This document shows, in pieces, positions 1 to 8,042 of a stretch of 64,000 nucleotides of DNA. Under the pieces are notes generated by a model. The model had not been told where the DNA came from, searched no databases, and was given only the letters and a program-made list of their open reading frames with translations. The DNA lies in the NCBI RefSeq assembly GCF_021233435.1, contig NZ_CP089468.1, forward strand, positions 434,001 to 498,000, given 5' to 3'. A program made the position numbers and the translations under genes. Position 1 is the stretch's first letter. The number at the start of each line of letters is the position of its first letter. The stretch comes from Halobacterium noricense. Lineage in GTDB: Archaea; Halobacteriota; Halobacteria; Halobacteriales; Halobacteriaceae.

Positions 1-1548
1 GCGCGCGTACTCCTCCTGTGCCGCGGAGAGGTCGTCCTCGACGTCTTCGAGGTCGTCCTGGCGCTCGCGTTTCTCCTGCTTGAGGTCCTCGACGACCTCC
101 ACGATTTGCTCGCGGTTGCGCTTCGCCTTCGCGAGTTCGTCCTCGAGGTCGTCGAGCACCGCGTCCAGTTCCGGCAGGCGCTCGCGGGCCGCTTCGAGGT
201 CGGATTTGGCCTCGTCGACGGCCTCCGAGCGGCGCTTGGCCTCGTCCAGCAGGCGGTCCTGCTCGCGCTGGAGGTCGTTGCGCTCGCTCTTGGCGTCCTC
301 CAACTGCTCTTTCTTCTCGGCGAGTTCGGCTTTGAGTTCGTCGAACGCCGTGTCCACGGACTCGATTTCCGCTTCGACGTCCGCGAGGTCGGACTCGCGC
401 TGCTGGATGTCCGCCTTCACGGACGCCTTCTCGACTTTCAGGTCCTTGATGTCGCCTTCCAGCTCGTCGATTTGCTCCTGCTTGCGGTCGATTTCGACGA
501 ACGCCTGCCGGCGCTCGTTCTCCGCGGCCTCGATGCGCTCCTCGGCGGCCTCGACCTTGTCTTCGAGCCGCGAGATGTCGCCTTTGACTTCCTCCATCTC
601 GCGCTTGATGGCGAGCTGCTCGTCCTCGCCCTTCCGCTCGATTTCCGCGTTCAGGTCTTCGAGGTCTTCCTCCAAGCGGAGGACGACGCCGCGGCGCTCG
701 TCCAACTCTTCTTGGAGTTCGTCGAGTTCGTCCTCGCGCTCCGTGATGTCCGTGCGCGTGGCGTCGAGGTCGTCGTGCTTCTCTTCGAGCTCGGCGGCCT
801 TCGCGTAGCTCTCGTACTCCTGTTTTTCGTCGCGGAGGCCCTGGTACTCGAGCGCCGTCTCGCGCTCGTCTTCGAGCTGTTCGAGGCGCTCGCGCTTCTC
901 GTCGATGCGCAGGTCCGCCTCGTTGATGCGCTCCTCGACGACCTCCAGTTCCGCGTAGGCGTCCTCCTTCTTCGCGTCGAACTCCGCGACGCCCGCGATT
1001 TCGTCGACGATTTCGCGGCGCTCGCCCGGCGTCATGTTGATGATGCCCGTGACGTCGCCCTGCATCACGACGTTGTACCCCTCGGGCGCGACGCCCGCCT
1101 GCGCGAGCAGGTCGCGGATGTCCGAGAGGTTCACCGAGCGGCCGTTCAGGTAGTAGTAGGAGTAGTAGTTGTCGTCCGTGCGCTTCACGCGACGCTTGAC
1201 GGTGATGGTGTCCACGTCGCCGACCTTCTCCGAGCCCGCGGCGGCCTCCACCTGCGAGCGCGAGAGCGTCCCGTCGCCGTTGTTCAGCACGACCTCGACG
1301 CTGGCCTCCTTCGGACCGGCGGTCGCGTCGTCGCCCTCGTGGCTGGGGTTGTAGATGAGGTCCGTGAGCTTCTCCGCGCGCATCCCAGAGGTGCGCGCGA
1401 GCCCGAGCGCGAACAACACCGCGTCGATGATGTTCGACTTCCCGGAGCCGTTCGGCCCGCTAACCGTCGTGAAGTCCTCGTAGAACGGGATGCGCGTCGT
1501 CCCGGCGAAGCTCTTGAAGTTCTGGAGGACGATTTCGTCGATGTACAT
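1..1548 (-). CDS. smc: Chromosome partitioning ATPase SMC, N-terminal part (cut by window edge)
   Basis: SMC proteins form ring-shaped ATPases that organise and separate chromosomes, usually with a kleisin partner. The visible 516 codons hold the N-terminal ABC head, with Walker A GPNGSGKS at residues 31-38 and a Q-loop near VVMQGDVTG, followed from about residue 170 by a very long Glu/Lys/Arg-rich coiled coil. The hinge, second coiled coil and C-terminal head lie beyond the left edge. The ATG at 1546-1548 gives MYIDEIVLQNFKSF, the standard family start. It lies 18 nt downstream of a small coiled-coil gene on the same strand, so the two are probably co-transcribed. The identification is very secure. 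Confidence 0.97.
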   Translation of the reverse strand, partial: MYIDEIVLQNFKSFAGTTRIPFYEDFTTVSGPNGSGKSNIIDAVLFALGLARTSGMRAEKLTDLIYNPSHEGDDATAGPKEASVEVVLNNGDGTLSRSQVEAAAGSEKVGDVDTITVKRRVKRTDDNYYSYYYLNGRSVNLSDIRDLLAQAGVAPEGYNVVMQGDVTGIINMTPGERREIVDEIAGVAEFDAKKEDAYAELEVVEERINEADLRIDEKRERLEQLEDERETALEYQGLRDEKQEYESYAKAAELEEKHDDLDATRTDITEREDELDELQEELDERRGVVLRLEEDLEDLNAEIERKGEDEQLAIKREMEEVKGDISRLEDKVEAAEERIEAAENERRQAFVEIDRKQEQIDELEGDIKDLKVEKASVKADIQQRESDLADVEAEIESVDTAFDELKAELAEKKEQLEDAKSERNDLQREQDRLLDEAKRRSEAVDEAKSDLEAARERLPELDAVLDDLEDELAKAKRNREQIVEVVEDLKQEKRERQDDLEDVEDDLSAAQEEYAR

Positions 1549-1566
1549 GCTGGGGAGGGGAGCGGC

Positions 1567-1854
1567 CTACGCGACGATGATGTCGTCGAGGCCCGACTCC
1601 TCGTTGTCGTCAGCCTCGCCGTCCACAGGTTTAGTCGCTTCGTCTGCCCCGGTGTCGGGGTCGTTGTCGGGCTCGATGACGCCGCCCTCGCGGGATTCGC
1701 GGAGTTCCTCCGTGCTCGGCGTGCGGTCGAGTTCGGCTTCCAGCGTGCGGATGCGCTCGCTGGCGTCCACGAGTTCCTCGGTGAGGCCGCGGACGGTCGC
1801 CTCCAGTTCTTCGACGCGCTGTTCGAGTTCCTCGACGTCGGTGTCGTCAGTCAT
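1567..1854 (-). CDS. Small acidic coiled-coil protein preceding smc
   Basis: A 95-residue protein. Residues 5-45 form regular Leu/Val heptads (VEELEQRVEELEATV) predicted to be a coiled coil. The rest is an acidic, disordered tail ending in LDDIIVA. It lies directly upstream of smc on the same strand with an 18-nt gap, so an accessory role with SMC is a reasonable inference, but no enzyme motif is present. A TATA-like stretch (TATACTTAT on the minus strand, about 1879-1888) sits 27 nt before the start, so this is probably the leaderless first gene of the smc operon. I believe similar small proteins accompany smc in other haloarchaea. Confidence 0.8.
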   Translation of the reverse strand: MTDDTDVEELEQRVEELEATVRGLTEELVDASERIRTLEAELDRTPSTEELRESREGGVIEPDNDPDTGADEATKPVDGEADDNEESGLDDIIVA

Positions 1855-1985
1855 ACGTCCTGAACGGGACGCGAGACGGATAAGTATAGGTCGGACGAGC
1901 GTCAGACAATTTTGATTAGTGGCGCGGGGCCGGCCGCGTGGCCCCTTCGTTAGTCCTAAGCGGCCACCCCTCGAATCGTGGCGTA

Positions 1986-3461
1986 ATGAGTACGCAGGCC
2001 GCCACGCAGGACCTCGCCGCGGTCATCGGCCTGGAGGTCCACGTGCAACTGGAAACGGACACCAAAATCTTCTGTGGGTGTTCGACCGACACCGGCGACG
2101 CGGAGCCGAACACGCACACGTGTCCGGTGTGTCTCGGGCTGCCGGGCGCGCTCCCCGTGCTGAACGAGGGGGCCGTCGAGGCCGCCGTCAAACTCGGGAA
2201 GGCCATCGACGCGGACATCCCCGAGCGCACACGCTTCCACCGGAAGAACTACTTCTATCCCGACCTCCCGAAGGGGTTCCAGATTACGCAGTACGACGCC
2301 CCCATCTGTCAGGACGGCGAACTCGTGGTGACCGTCGAGGACGACCGCCGCGGAATCGGCATCGAGCGCGCGCACCTCGAAGAGGACCCGGGGAGCCTCC
2401 AGCACGTCGGCGGCAGCATCGACACCGCCGACTACACGCTCGTGGACTACAACCGCGCGGGCACGCCGCTGATGGAAATCGTCACGCGGCCGGACTTCCG
2501 GAGCGCCGACGAGGCGCGCGCGTTCCTGGCGAAGCTCACGGACGTCCTCGAGTATCTGGGCATCTTCGACGCGGAGCGCGACGGCAGCCTGCGCGTGGAC
2601 GCCAACATCTCGATGGTCGACGCCGAGAAACTGGCAGGCGGCATCAGCGACGAGGACCTCGAAGCCGCGAACCGCACCGAAGTGAAGAACATCTCCAGTC
2701 ACAAGGGCGCACAGAAGGCGCTCTCCTACGAGATTACGCGCCAGCGCAACCAGATTCAGCGCGGCCGCGAGGTCGAACAGGAGACCCGCCACTGGGACGA
2801 GTCCCGCGGCATCACGGTGTCGATGCGCTCGAAGGAGGAGGAGAAAGACTACCGCTACTTCCGGGAGGCGGACATCCCGCCGCTCGAAGTTTCGGACTGG
2901 AAGGAGCAGATTCCGATTCCGGAACTGCCGGACGCGCGCCGCGAGCGGTTTCGCGAGGAGTACGACCTCGGCGCGGAGACCGCCTCGAAGCTCACGTCGC
3001 GGAAGGCCGTCGCAGACCTCTTCGAGGAACTCGCCGAGGAGTACGAGCCCGGGCTGGCGGCGACGTGGGTCGCGGACAACGTGCTCGGCGAACTCAACTA
3101 CCGCGGCATGGAGGTCGGCGACATCGCCGACCGCATCGACGAGTTCGCGCGCCTCGTGGAACTCGTCGCCGAGGACGAGATTACCGCGAAGAACGCCGAC
3201 GAGGTCGTGCTGCGGGAGATGCTCGACGAGGGCCGCGAGCCCGACGAGGTCGTGGAAGCCGAGAATCTCGGGAAGACCACGGGCGGCGAGGTCGAGGCGG
3301 CGGTCGCGGAAGCAATCGACGAGAACCCCGACGCCGTCGAGGACTACGACGCGGGCGAGGGGGGCGCGCTGAACTTCCTCGTCGGCCAGGTGATGCAGAA
3401 GACCGGCGGGAGCGCCGACCCCGGCCAGGTGAACGAACTGCTGCGCGAGCAGTTAGATTAG
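1986..3461 (+). CDS. gatB: Asp-tRNA(Asn)/Glu-tRNA(Gln) amidotransferase subunit B
   Basis: GatB is the tRNA-binding kinase/transferase subunit of the GatCAB complex, which converts Glu-tRNA(Gln) or Asp-tRNA(Asn) to the amidated form. The 491-residue protein has the family N-terminus (VIGLEVHVQLETDTKIFCGC), the zinc-binding cysteines of the cradle domain (CGCS and CPVCLGLPG) and a C-terminal YqeY-like tail (NFLVGQVMQKTGG). The ATG at 1986 was chosen because it places the GLEVH motif near residue 16. The upstream in-frame ATG at 1938 would add 16 unlikely residues. Its stop codon overlaps that of the convergent small gene by 4 nt. GatA and GatC are not in the window. Confidence 0.96.
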   Translation: MSTQAATQDLAAVIGLEVHVQLETDTKIFCGCSTDTGDAEPNTHTCPVCLGLPGALPVLNEGAVEAAVKLGKAIDADIPERTRFHRKNYFYPDLPKGFQITQYDAPICQDGELVVTVEDDRRGIGIERAHLEEDPGSLQHVGGSIDTADYTLVDYNRAGTPLMEIVTRPDFRSADEARAFLAKLTDVLEYLGIFDAERDGSLRVDANISMVDAEKLAGGISDEDLEAANRTEVKNISSHKGAQKALSYEITRQRNQIQRGREVEQETRHWDESRGITVSMRSKEEEKDYRYFREADIPPLEVSDWKEQIPIPELPDARRERFREEYDLGAETASKLTSRKAVADLFEELAEEYEPGLAATWVADNVLGELNYRGMEVGDIADRIDEFARLVELVAEDEITAKNADEVVLREMLDEGREPDEVVEAENLGKTTGGEVEAAVAEAIDENPDAVEDYDAGEGGALNFLVGQVMQKTGGSADPGQVNELLREQLD

Positions 3462-3739
3462 TCCCGTAAGCCCCACGGGAGGTCGCCACCGTGCTCTCGG
3501 ATGTACGCTTTGGCGTCGCTGATACTCGTTAGGCGGACGTTGTCTCGACTGCCGCCGTAGCCCTGGAGTGGCGCGTCTGGTTCCCGAATCATCTCTCGTA
3601 TCAGCTCTTCGGCTCTCCCCTGCTCGTCGGTGGCAAACCAGTTCTTGACTGTCTCTACCTGCTTTTTGTGGTTACCGACGACCTTCTTCCGCGCTAGTTT
3701 CTTCACCACCTTGACTCGAATCGCTTCGTCATCGGCCAT
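3458..3739 (-). CDS. Small basic protein of unknown function
   Basis: A 93-residue protein I do not recognise. The first 45 residues are Lys/Arg-rich (KVVKKLARKKVVGNHKKQ) and probably helical, which is unusual in an acidic haloarchaeal proteome and suggests nucleic-acid or protein contact. The rest has no known motif. It runs tail to tail with gatB, the two genes sharing 4 nt at their stop codons. Its start lies about 130 nt from the divergent HTH regulator, so the two could share the AT-rich region between them. The reading frame is clean and the codon use normal. Confidence 0.6.
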   Translation of the reverse strand: MADDEAIRVKVVKKLARKKVVGNHKKQVETVKNWFATDEQGRAEELIREMIREPDAPLQGYGGSRDNVRLTSISDAKAYIREHGGDLPWGLRD

Positions 3740-3872
3740 CGATGGCCCTCACTCGCCCGCGTCAGCCCAAATAACTGTTGGAAAAATACTACAGCCTATA
3801 GTTTTATGAGTGGTTGTGGAATTTATTATTGCAACACTATTATCAACAGCCAACCCGAACAGGCTGGTAACG

Positions 3873-4190
3873 ATGGCCCAGTCCGAACCCGTAGAAGCTG
3901 CCGCGTCGGAAACCGTCCTCACTGACGTGCTCGGTGGGCACGCGAAAGTCCGGATCCTCACTGCGCTCCTCGGAGAGCCGGAACGTGACCTCAACGCGAC
4001 GGAAGTCGCTCGGCTCGCTGGCATCGACCGCAGTACGTTCTACGACCACATCGACGACCTGCTCGCCTACGACGTCGTGATGGAAACGCGAACAGTCGGG
4101 AACAGCACGATGTATCAGATAAATCGAGAGAGCGACGCGGCGGAGGACCTGGCACAACTGGAGTGGGATTTACTGGAACAAGTGGAGTAG
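3873..4190 (+). CDS. Winged helix-turn-helix transcriptional regulator
   Basis: A 105-residue DNA-binding protein of a type common in haloarchaea. Residues 20-90 fold as a winged helix: VLGGHAKVRILTALL opens the domain, NATEVARLAGIDRSTFYDHI is the helix-turn-helix with the recognition helix, and VGNSTMYQIN is the wing. No ligand-binding domain is present. The ATG at 3873 (MAQSEP) is preferred over the ATG at 3810 because upstream residues look non-coding. The upstream region 3770-3870 is unusually AT-rich and contains CTGTTG and CAACAG in opposite orientation, a possible autoregulatory operator. The neighbours are gatB and a broken acetyltransferase gene. Confidence 0.8.
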   Translation: MAQSEPVEAAASETVLTDVLGGHAKVRILTALLGEPERDLNATEVARLAGIDRSTFYDHIDDLLAYDVVMETRTVGNSTMYQINRESDAAEDLAQLEWDLLEQVE

Positions 4191-4249
4191 CGACGCGCGC
4201 TGTCGGCACCGACACGGCTTTCTTCTCGCTGTCGCCACTCCCGGTATGG

Positions 4250-4650
4250 CGTACGAACTCCGCGAACGTGAACCTGATGGCGGACGTGGAGGCAGTGTTC
4301 AGATAAGCAGACGAAAGTAGCGGAGACGACGTTGCCTTTTGAAAGCCCTCGGCAGTCTCGACTCCCGCGGCTCGCTGCGCGCGTTCGCTCCCGTTGGTCG
4401 CTCACGTGCTTACTTCGCCGGGGTTCGTCGAGACCACCTCGCCCTTTCAATCCGCCGGAAATCTCCGATTTCCGAGGCCTCGGGAGAGCGTTGCTCTCCC
4501 GGCGACCACCAGGGAACCGGCTGATTCGCCGGCTGAAGCTGCAGTCAGACCAATCCTTATCTGAACACCACCGACGTGGACGGCTTCTACGAGGAGTGGG
4601 GATTCGAGGAGACGCGGCCAGCGTCGAAAGGGATGTTCTGCCGGGCGTAG
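4250..4650 (+). pseudogene. GNAT acetyltransferase remnant interrupted by a miniature element
   Basis: Removing the 282-bp element at 4291-4572 and one copy of its 8-bp flanking repeat joins two pieces into a continuous reading ending in NLMADVDGFYEEWGFEETRP and, a few residues later, SKGMFCRA and a stop at 4648-4650. This matches the C-terminal acetyl-CoA-binding helix and last strands of GNAT acetyltransferases (the GFYE-GFE signature). Only about 45 residues survive; the N-terminal two thirds are absent, so the gene was already truncated or was lost after insertion. The element shifts the frame, so no product is expected. Confidence 0.7.
4291..4572. mobile_element. 282-bp non-autonomous element (MITE) with 8-bp target duplication
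   Basis: The ends are imperfect inverted repeats of 17 bp: GGCAGTGTTCAGATAAG at 4291-4307 and the complement of GGTGGTGTTCAGATAAG at 4556-4572, matching at 15 of 17 positions. Both sides carry the direct repeat GACGTGGA (4283-4290 and 4573-4580). Inverted repeats beginning GG with an 8-bp duplication suggest mobilisation by an IS6-type transposase; this is inference. The interior has no open frame but contains two tight hairpins, CGGAAATC/GATTTCCG (4456-4474) and CGGGAGAGC/GCTCTCCCG (4481-4501). It is inserted in the acetyltransferase remnant. Confidence 0.85.
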
Positions 4651-5007
4651 TTACGCGGTGTCGAAACTCTCGTGCTCGATGACGTAGAGCACGCCGATTG
4701 CTGCGAGCGTGAGGCCGCCGACAACGACGAGCGCGGCGTAGACGTAATCGCTGGTCTCGGCGCCGTCGAGCGTCGTGATGCCGGAGACGACCAGCGAGGC
4801 ACCGAGCGCGATATTCCCGACGCCCGCGAGCAGCGACCAGCGCACGCGGTCCGTCACGCCGGCCGCGACGAACAGCGCGCCGGCGGCCGCGAGCAACGCC
4901 ATCTGGACGCCGAGCAGCAGCGACGGCGGGAACATCAGTACGAAGCCGCCGACGCCGACGACCAGGAGGAACGCGCCGACCCAGCGGTTCACGCGTCGTT
5001 GGACCAT
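4651..5007 (-). CDS. Four-helix membrane protein
   Basis: A 118-residue integral membrane protein of unknown function. Four hydrophobic segments are clear: about residues 9-27 (WVGAFLLVVGVGGFVLMF), 31-50, 58-78 and 86-107. The N-terminus is basic (MVQRRVNR), which suggests it faces the cytoplasm, and the C-terminus ends in YVIEHESFDTA. No catalytic or transport motif is visible. Its stop codon abuts the acetyltransferase remnant on the other strand. It is separated from topA by 187 nt without recognisable genes and is divergent from it. Confidence 0.7.
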   Translation of the reverse strand: MVQRRVNRWVGAFLLVVGVGGFVLMFPPSLLLGVQMALLAAAGALFVAAGVTDRVRWSLLAGVGNIALGASLVVSGITTLDGAETSDYVYAALVVVGGLTLAAIGVLYVIEHESFDTA

Positions 5008-5194
5008 GCCGCTACTCGAACGGCGGCGGGGTTAGTCGTTGCGCGTGCTCGCACGCCGCGCGAGTACCCGCACTCGTGGGCAGGCGCGAGCGCGCCTTGT
5101 CCCGTCGCTTGCTTGCGGTTCTCGGTCCCGAAATCTTTACCCGCAGTAGCGGCGTATCCGTCTCCAAGACCACCCCGGCGGGTGGAGGTACACC

Positions 5195-7681
5195 GTGGAA
5201 CTCATCGTCACAGAGAAGAACAACGCCGCGCGACGCATCGCCGACATCCTCTCGGAGGGAGGGGCAACCACCGACACGACCGCGGGCGTCAACGTCTACG
5301 AGTGGGGGGGCCGCCGCTGCATCGGGCTCTCCGGCCACGTCGTCGGCGTCGACTTCCCGCCCGAGTACTCGGACTGGCGGGACGTCGAGCCCGCCGAACT
5401 CGTGCACGCCGACGTCGTCAAGGAGCCCACGCAGGAGGACATCGTGAACGCGCTCCAGCGCCTCGCCCGCGAGGCCGACAGCGTCGTCATCGCGACGGAC
5501 TACGACCGCGAGGGCGAACTCATCGGGAAGGAGGCCTACGAGCTCGTCCGCGAGGTCAACGAGGAGGCGCCCATCCAGCGCGTGCGCTTCTCCTCGATTA
5601 CGGACAACGAGGTCACGTCCGCGTTCGCGGACCCCGACGACGTGGACTTCGACCTCGCCGCGGCGGGCGAGGCCCGCCAAATCATCGACCTCGTGTGGGG
5701 GGCCGCGCTCACTCGGTTCCTCTCGTTGTCCGCCCGGCAGATGGGGGAGGACTTCATCTCGGTGGGCCGCGTGCAGTCCCCGACGCTGAAGCTCATCGTG
5801 GACAAGGAACGGGAAATTGAGGCGTTCGAGCCCGACGACTACTGGGAGCTGTTCGCTGACCTCGCCAAGGAGGACGTGGAGTTCGAGGCGCAGTACTTCT
5901 ACGAGGGCGAGGACGGTAACGAGGCCGAGCGCGTCTGGGACGAGGACGCCGCCGAGCGCGCGTTCTCGGTGCTCCGGGAGGCCGGCGAAGCGGTCGTGGA
6001 GTCGGTGTCCCGGCGCACCCGCAGCGACGACCCGCCCGCGCCGTTCAACACCACGCAGTACATCCGCGCTGCTGGCTCCCTCGGATACTCCGCGGGTCGC
6101 GCGATGAGCATCGCCGAGGACCTCTACACCGCGGGCTACATCACGTACCCGCGGACGGACAACACGGTCTACCCCGAGGACTTGGACGAGCGCGACCTGC
6201 TCTCGGAGTTCGAGCAGACGGTGTTCGGCGACGACGCCGAGACGCTGCTCGGACGGGACGACCTCTCGCCGACCGAGGGCGACGAGGAGACGACCGACCA
6301 CCCGCCGATTCACCCGACGCCGGACTTCCCCGACCGGAACAAGCTCTCCGAGGACGAGTGGGAGGTGTACGAGCTCGTCGTGCGGCGCTTCTTCGCGACG
6401 CTCGCCGAGCCCGCGGTCTGGCAGCACCTGCGCGTCGTCGCGGATGCGGACGGCGAGTCCCTCAAAGCGAACGGCAAGCGCCTCCTCGAAGAGGGCTACC
6501 ACGCGGTCTACCCGTACTTCAACACGACCGAGAACTACGTGCCGGACGTCGACGAGGGCGAGCACGTCGACCTCACTGACCCCCGGATGGAGGCCAAGCA
6601 GACCCAGCCGCCGCGCCGGTACGGCCAGAGCCGACTCATCGAGACCATGGAGGACCTCGGGGTCGGGACGAAATCGACTCGCCACAACGTGATTGAGAAG
6701 CTCTACGACCGCGGCTACATCGAGGGCGACCCGCCGCGCCCGACGACGCTGGCGAAGGCGGTCGTGGAGGCCACCGAGGAGTACGCCGACCTCGTGGTCA
6801 GCGAGCAGATGACCAGCGAACTGGAGGGCGACATGACCGCCATCGCCGAGGGCGAGAAGTCCCTCGACGAGGTCACCGCCGAATCCCGCGAGATTCTGGA
6901 CCGGGTCTTCGACGAACTCACTGACTCCCGCGAGGAAATCGGCGACCACCTCCGCGACTCCCTGAAGGCGGACAAGACGCTCGGGGAGTGCCCCGAGTGT
7001 GGTGACACGCTGCTCGTGCGGCGCTCGCGGACGGGCTCGTACTTCGTGGGGTGCGACGGCTACCCCGAGTGTCGGTTCACGCTCCCGCTGCCCTCCACGG
7101 GCGAACCGCTCGTCTTGGAGGAGACCTGCGAGGAGCACGGGCTCCACGAGGTGAAGATGCTCGCAGGCCGGGACACGTTCGTCCACGGCTGCCCGCTCTG
7201 TGCGGCGGAGGAAGCCGAGGAGAGCGAGGACCGCGTCATCGGCGCGTGTCCCGAGTGTGGTGCCGAGGAGGGGGGAGAACTCGCAATCAAACAACTCCAG
7301 ACCGGTAGCCGGCTCGTCGGCTGCACGCGCTACCCTGACTGCGACTACTCGCTCCCCCTGCCGCGTCGCGGCGACATCGAGATTACCGACACCTACTGCG
7401 ACGAGCACGACCTCCCCGAACTCGTCGTCCACGATGGCGACGACGACGAACCGTGGGAACTGGGTTGTCCCATCTGCAACTACGAGGAGTACCAGGAGCG
7501 CCAGCGCAAGCAGGGCGTCGAGGCGCTGGACGGCATCGGCCCTGCGACGGCGGAGAAACTCGAAGAAGCGGGTATCGAGGACGTCGGCGACCTGGCGAGC
7601 GCGGACGCCGACGAGCTCGCCGAGACGGTGTCGGGCGTCAGCGAGGAGAACGTCCGCGAGTGGCAGGCGCAGGCGGACTAG
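5195..7681 (+). CDS. topA: DNA topoisomerase I (type IA)
   Basis: Relaxes negatively supercoiled DNA by single-strand passage. The 828 residues show a Toprim domain (VTEKNNAARRIA at the start, acidic triad DYDREGE at residues 102-108), the catalytic tyrosine motif YITYPRTDNT near residue 318, and a C-terminal tail with three to four zinc ribbons (CPECGDTLL near 595, CPECGAEE near 685, CPIC near 760). A helix-hairpin-helix module ends the protein (VEALDGIGPATAEKLEEAGI). The start is GTG at 5195, placing MELIVTEKNN at the N-terminus as in the family. A small zinc protein gene follows on the opposite strand, 3 nt after the stop. Confidence 0.96.
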   Translation: MELIVTEKNNAARRIADILSEGGATTDTTAGVNVYEWGGRRCIGLSGHVVGVDFPPEYSDWRDVEPAELVHADVVKEPTQEDIVNALQRLAREADSVVIATDYDREGELIGKEAYELVREVNEEAPIQRVRFSSITDNEVTSAFADPDDVDFDLAAAGEARQIIDLVWGAALTRFLSLSARQMGEDFISVGRVQSPTLKLIVDKEREIEAFEPDDYWELFADLAKEDVEFEAQYFYEGEDGNEAERVWDEDAAERAFSVLREAGEAVVESVSRRTRSDDPPAPFNTTQYIRAAGSLGYSAGRAMSIAEDLYTAGYITYPRTDNTVYPEDLDERDLLSEFEQTVFGDDAETLLGRDDLSPTEGDEETTDHPPIHPTPDFPDRNKLSEDEWEVYELVVRRFFATLAEPAVWQHLRVVADADGESLKANGKRLLEEGYHAVYPYFNTTENYVPDVDEGEHVDLTDPRMEAKQTQPPRRYGQSRLIETMEDLGVGTKSTRHNVIEKLYDRGYIEGDPPRPTTLAKAVVEATEEYADLVVSEQMTSELEGDMTAIAEGEKSLDEVTAESREILDRVFDELTDSREEIGDHLRDSLKADKTLGECPECGDTLLVRRSRTGSYFVGCDGYPECRFTLPLPSTGEPLVLEETCEEHGLHEVKMLAGRDTFVHGCPLCAAEEAEESEDRVIGACPECGAEEGGELAIKQLQTGSRLVGCTRYPDCDYSLPLPRRGDIEITDTYCDEHDLPELVVHDGDDDEPWELGCPICNYEEYQERQRKQGVEALDGIGPATAEKLEEAGIEDVGDLASADADELAETVSGVSEENVREWQAQAD

Positions 7682-7684
7682 CGG

Positions 7685-7822
7685 TCAGGCTTCTCTGAAC
7701 TCGCCGCTCCCGCACGCGGGGCAGTTCAACCGCTGGCGCTCGTAGCGGGCCGCGCAAATCCCGCACTCGAATTCAGTGGGCGAGTCCTCCACGCGTTGCC
7801 GGAGCTGTTCCACGACGCTCAT
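7685..7822 (-). CDS. 45-residue zinc-ribbon microprotein
   Basis: A short gene with two CxxC knuckles (CGICAARYERQRLNCPACGS), so it very likely binds one zinc ion. Small two-knuckle proteins are common in haloarchaea and mostly lack assigned functions. The coding case rests on the clean frame, the paired cysteines and a promoter: TATTTATT on the minus strand at 7848-7855 lies 27-28 nt before the ATG, the spacing of a leaderless transcript. The stop is 3 nt from that of topA in convergent orientation. Confidence 0.75.
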   Translation of the reverse strand: MSVVEQLRQRVEDSPTEFECGICAARYERQRLNCPACGSGEFREA

Positions 7823-8042
7823 GTTACAAGTTACCACACAACGAAGGAATAAATAGATTTTGGCGACCGTTGGCTATTTTGGAATAGAGGAAGATGTATC
7901 GGTACGTATGTGGGTATTGTTGGTTGTATAGGTACTGTCTACACTATTCCCAAAACGTTTGATTACTACTTCTGTAGCAGAATGCGGGAGACTACGTGCG
8001 CGCGGCGAAGCGGGTAAGTGGACGCCCGCGCAAGTAGCAGGC

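Noticed and set aside
5012-7432. An 806-codon open frame on the minus strand opposite topA
   Set aside because: It is the antisense shadow of a GC-rich gene: Arg/Val/Leu-rich, no motifs, and topA on the other strand has a complete domain set.
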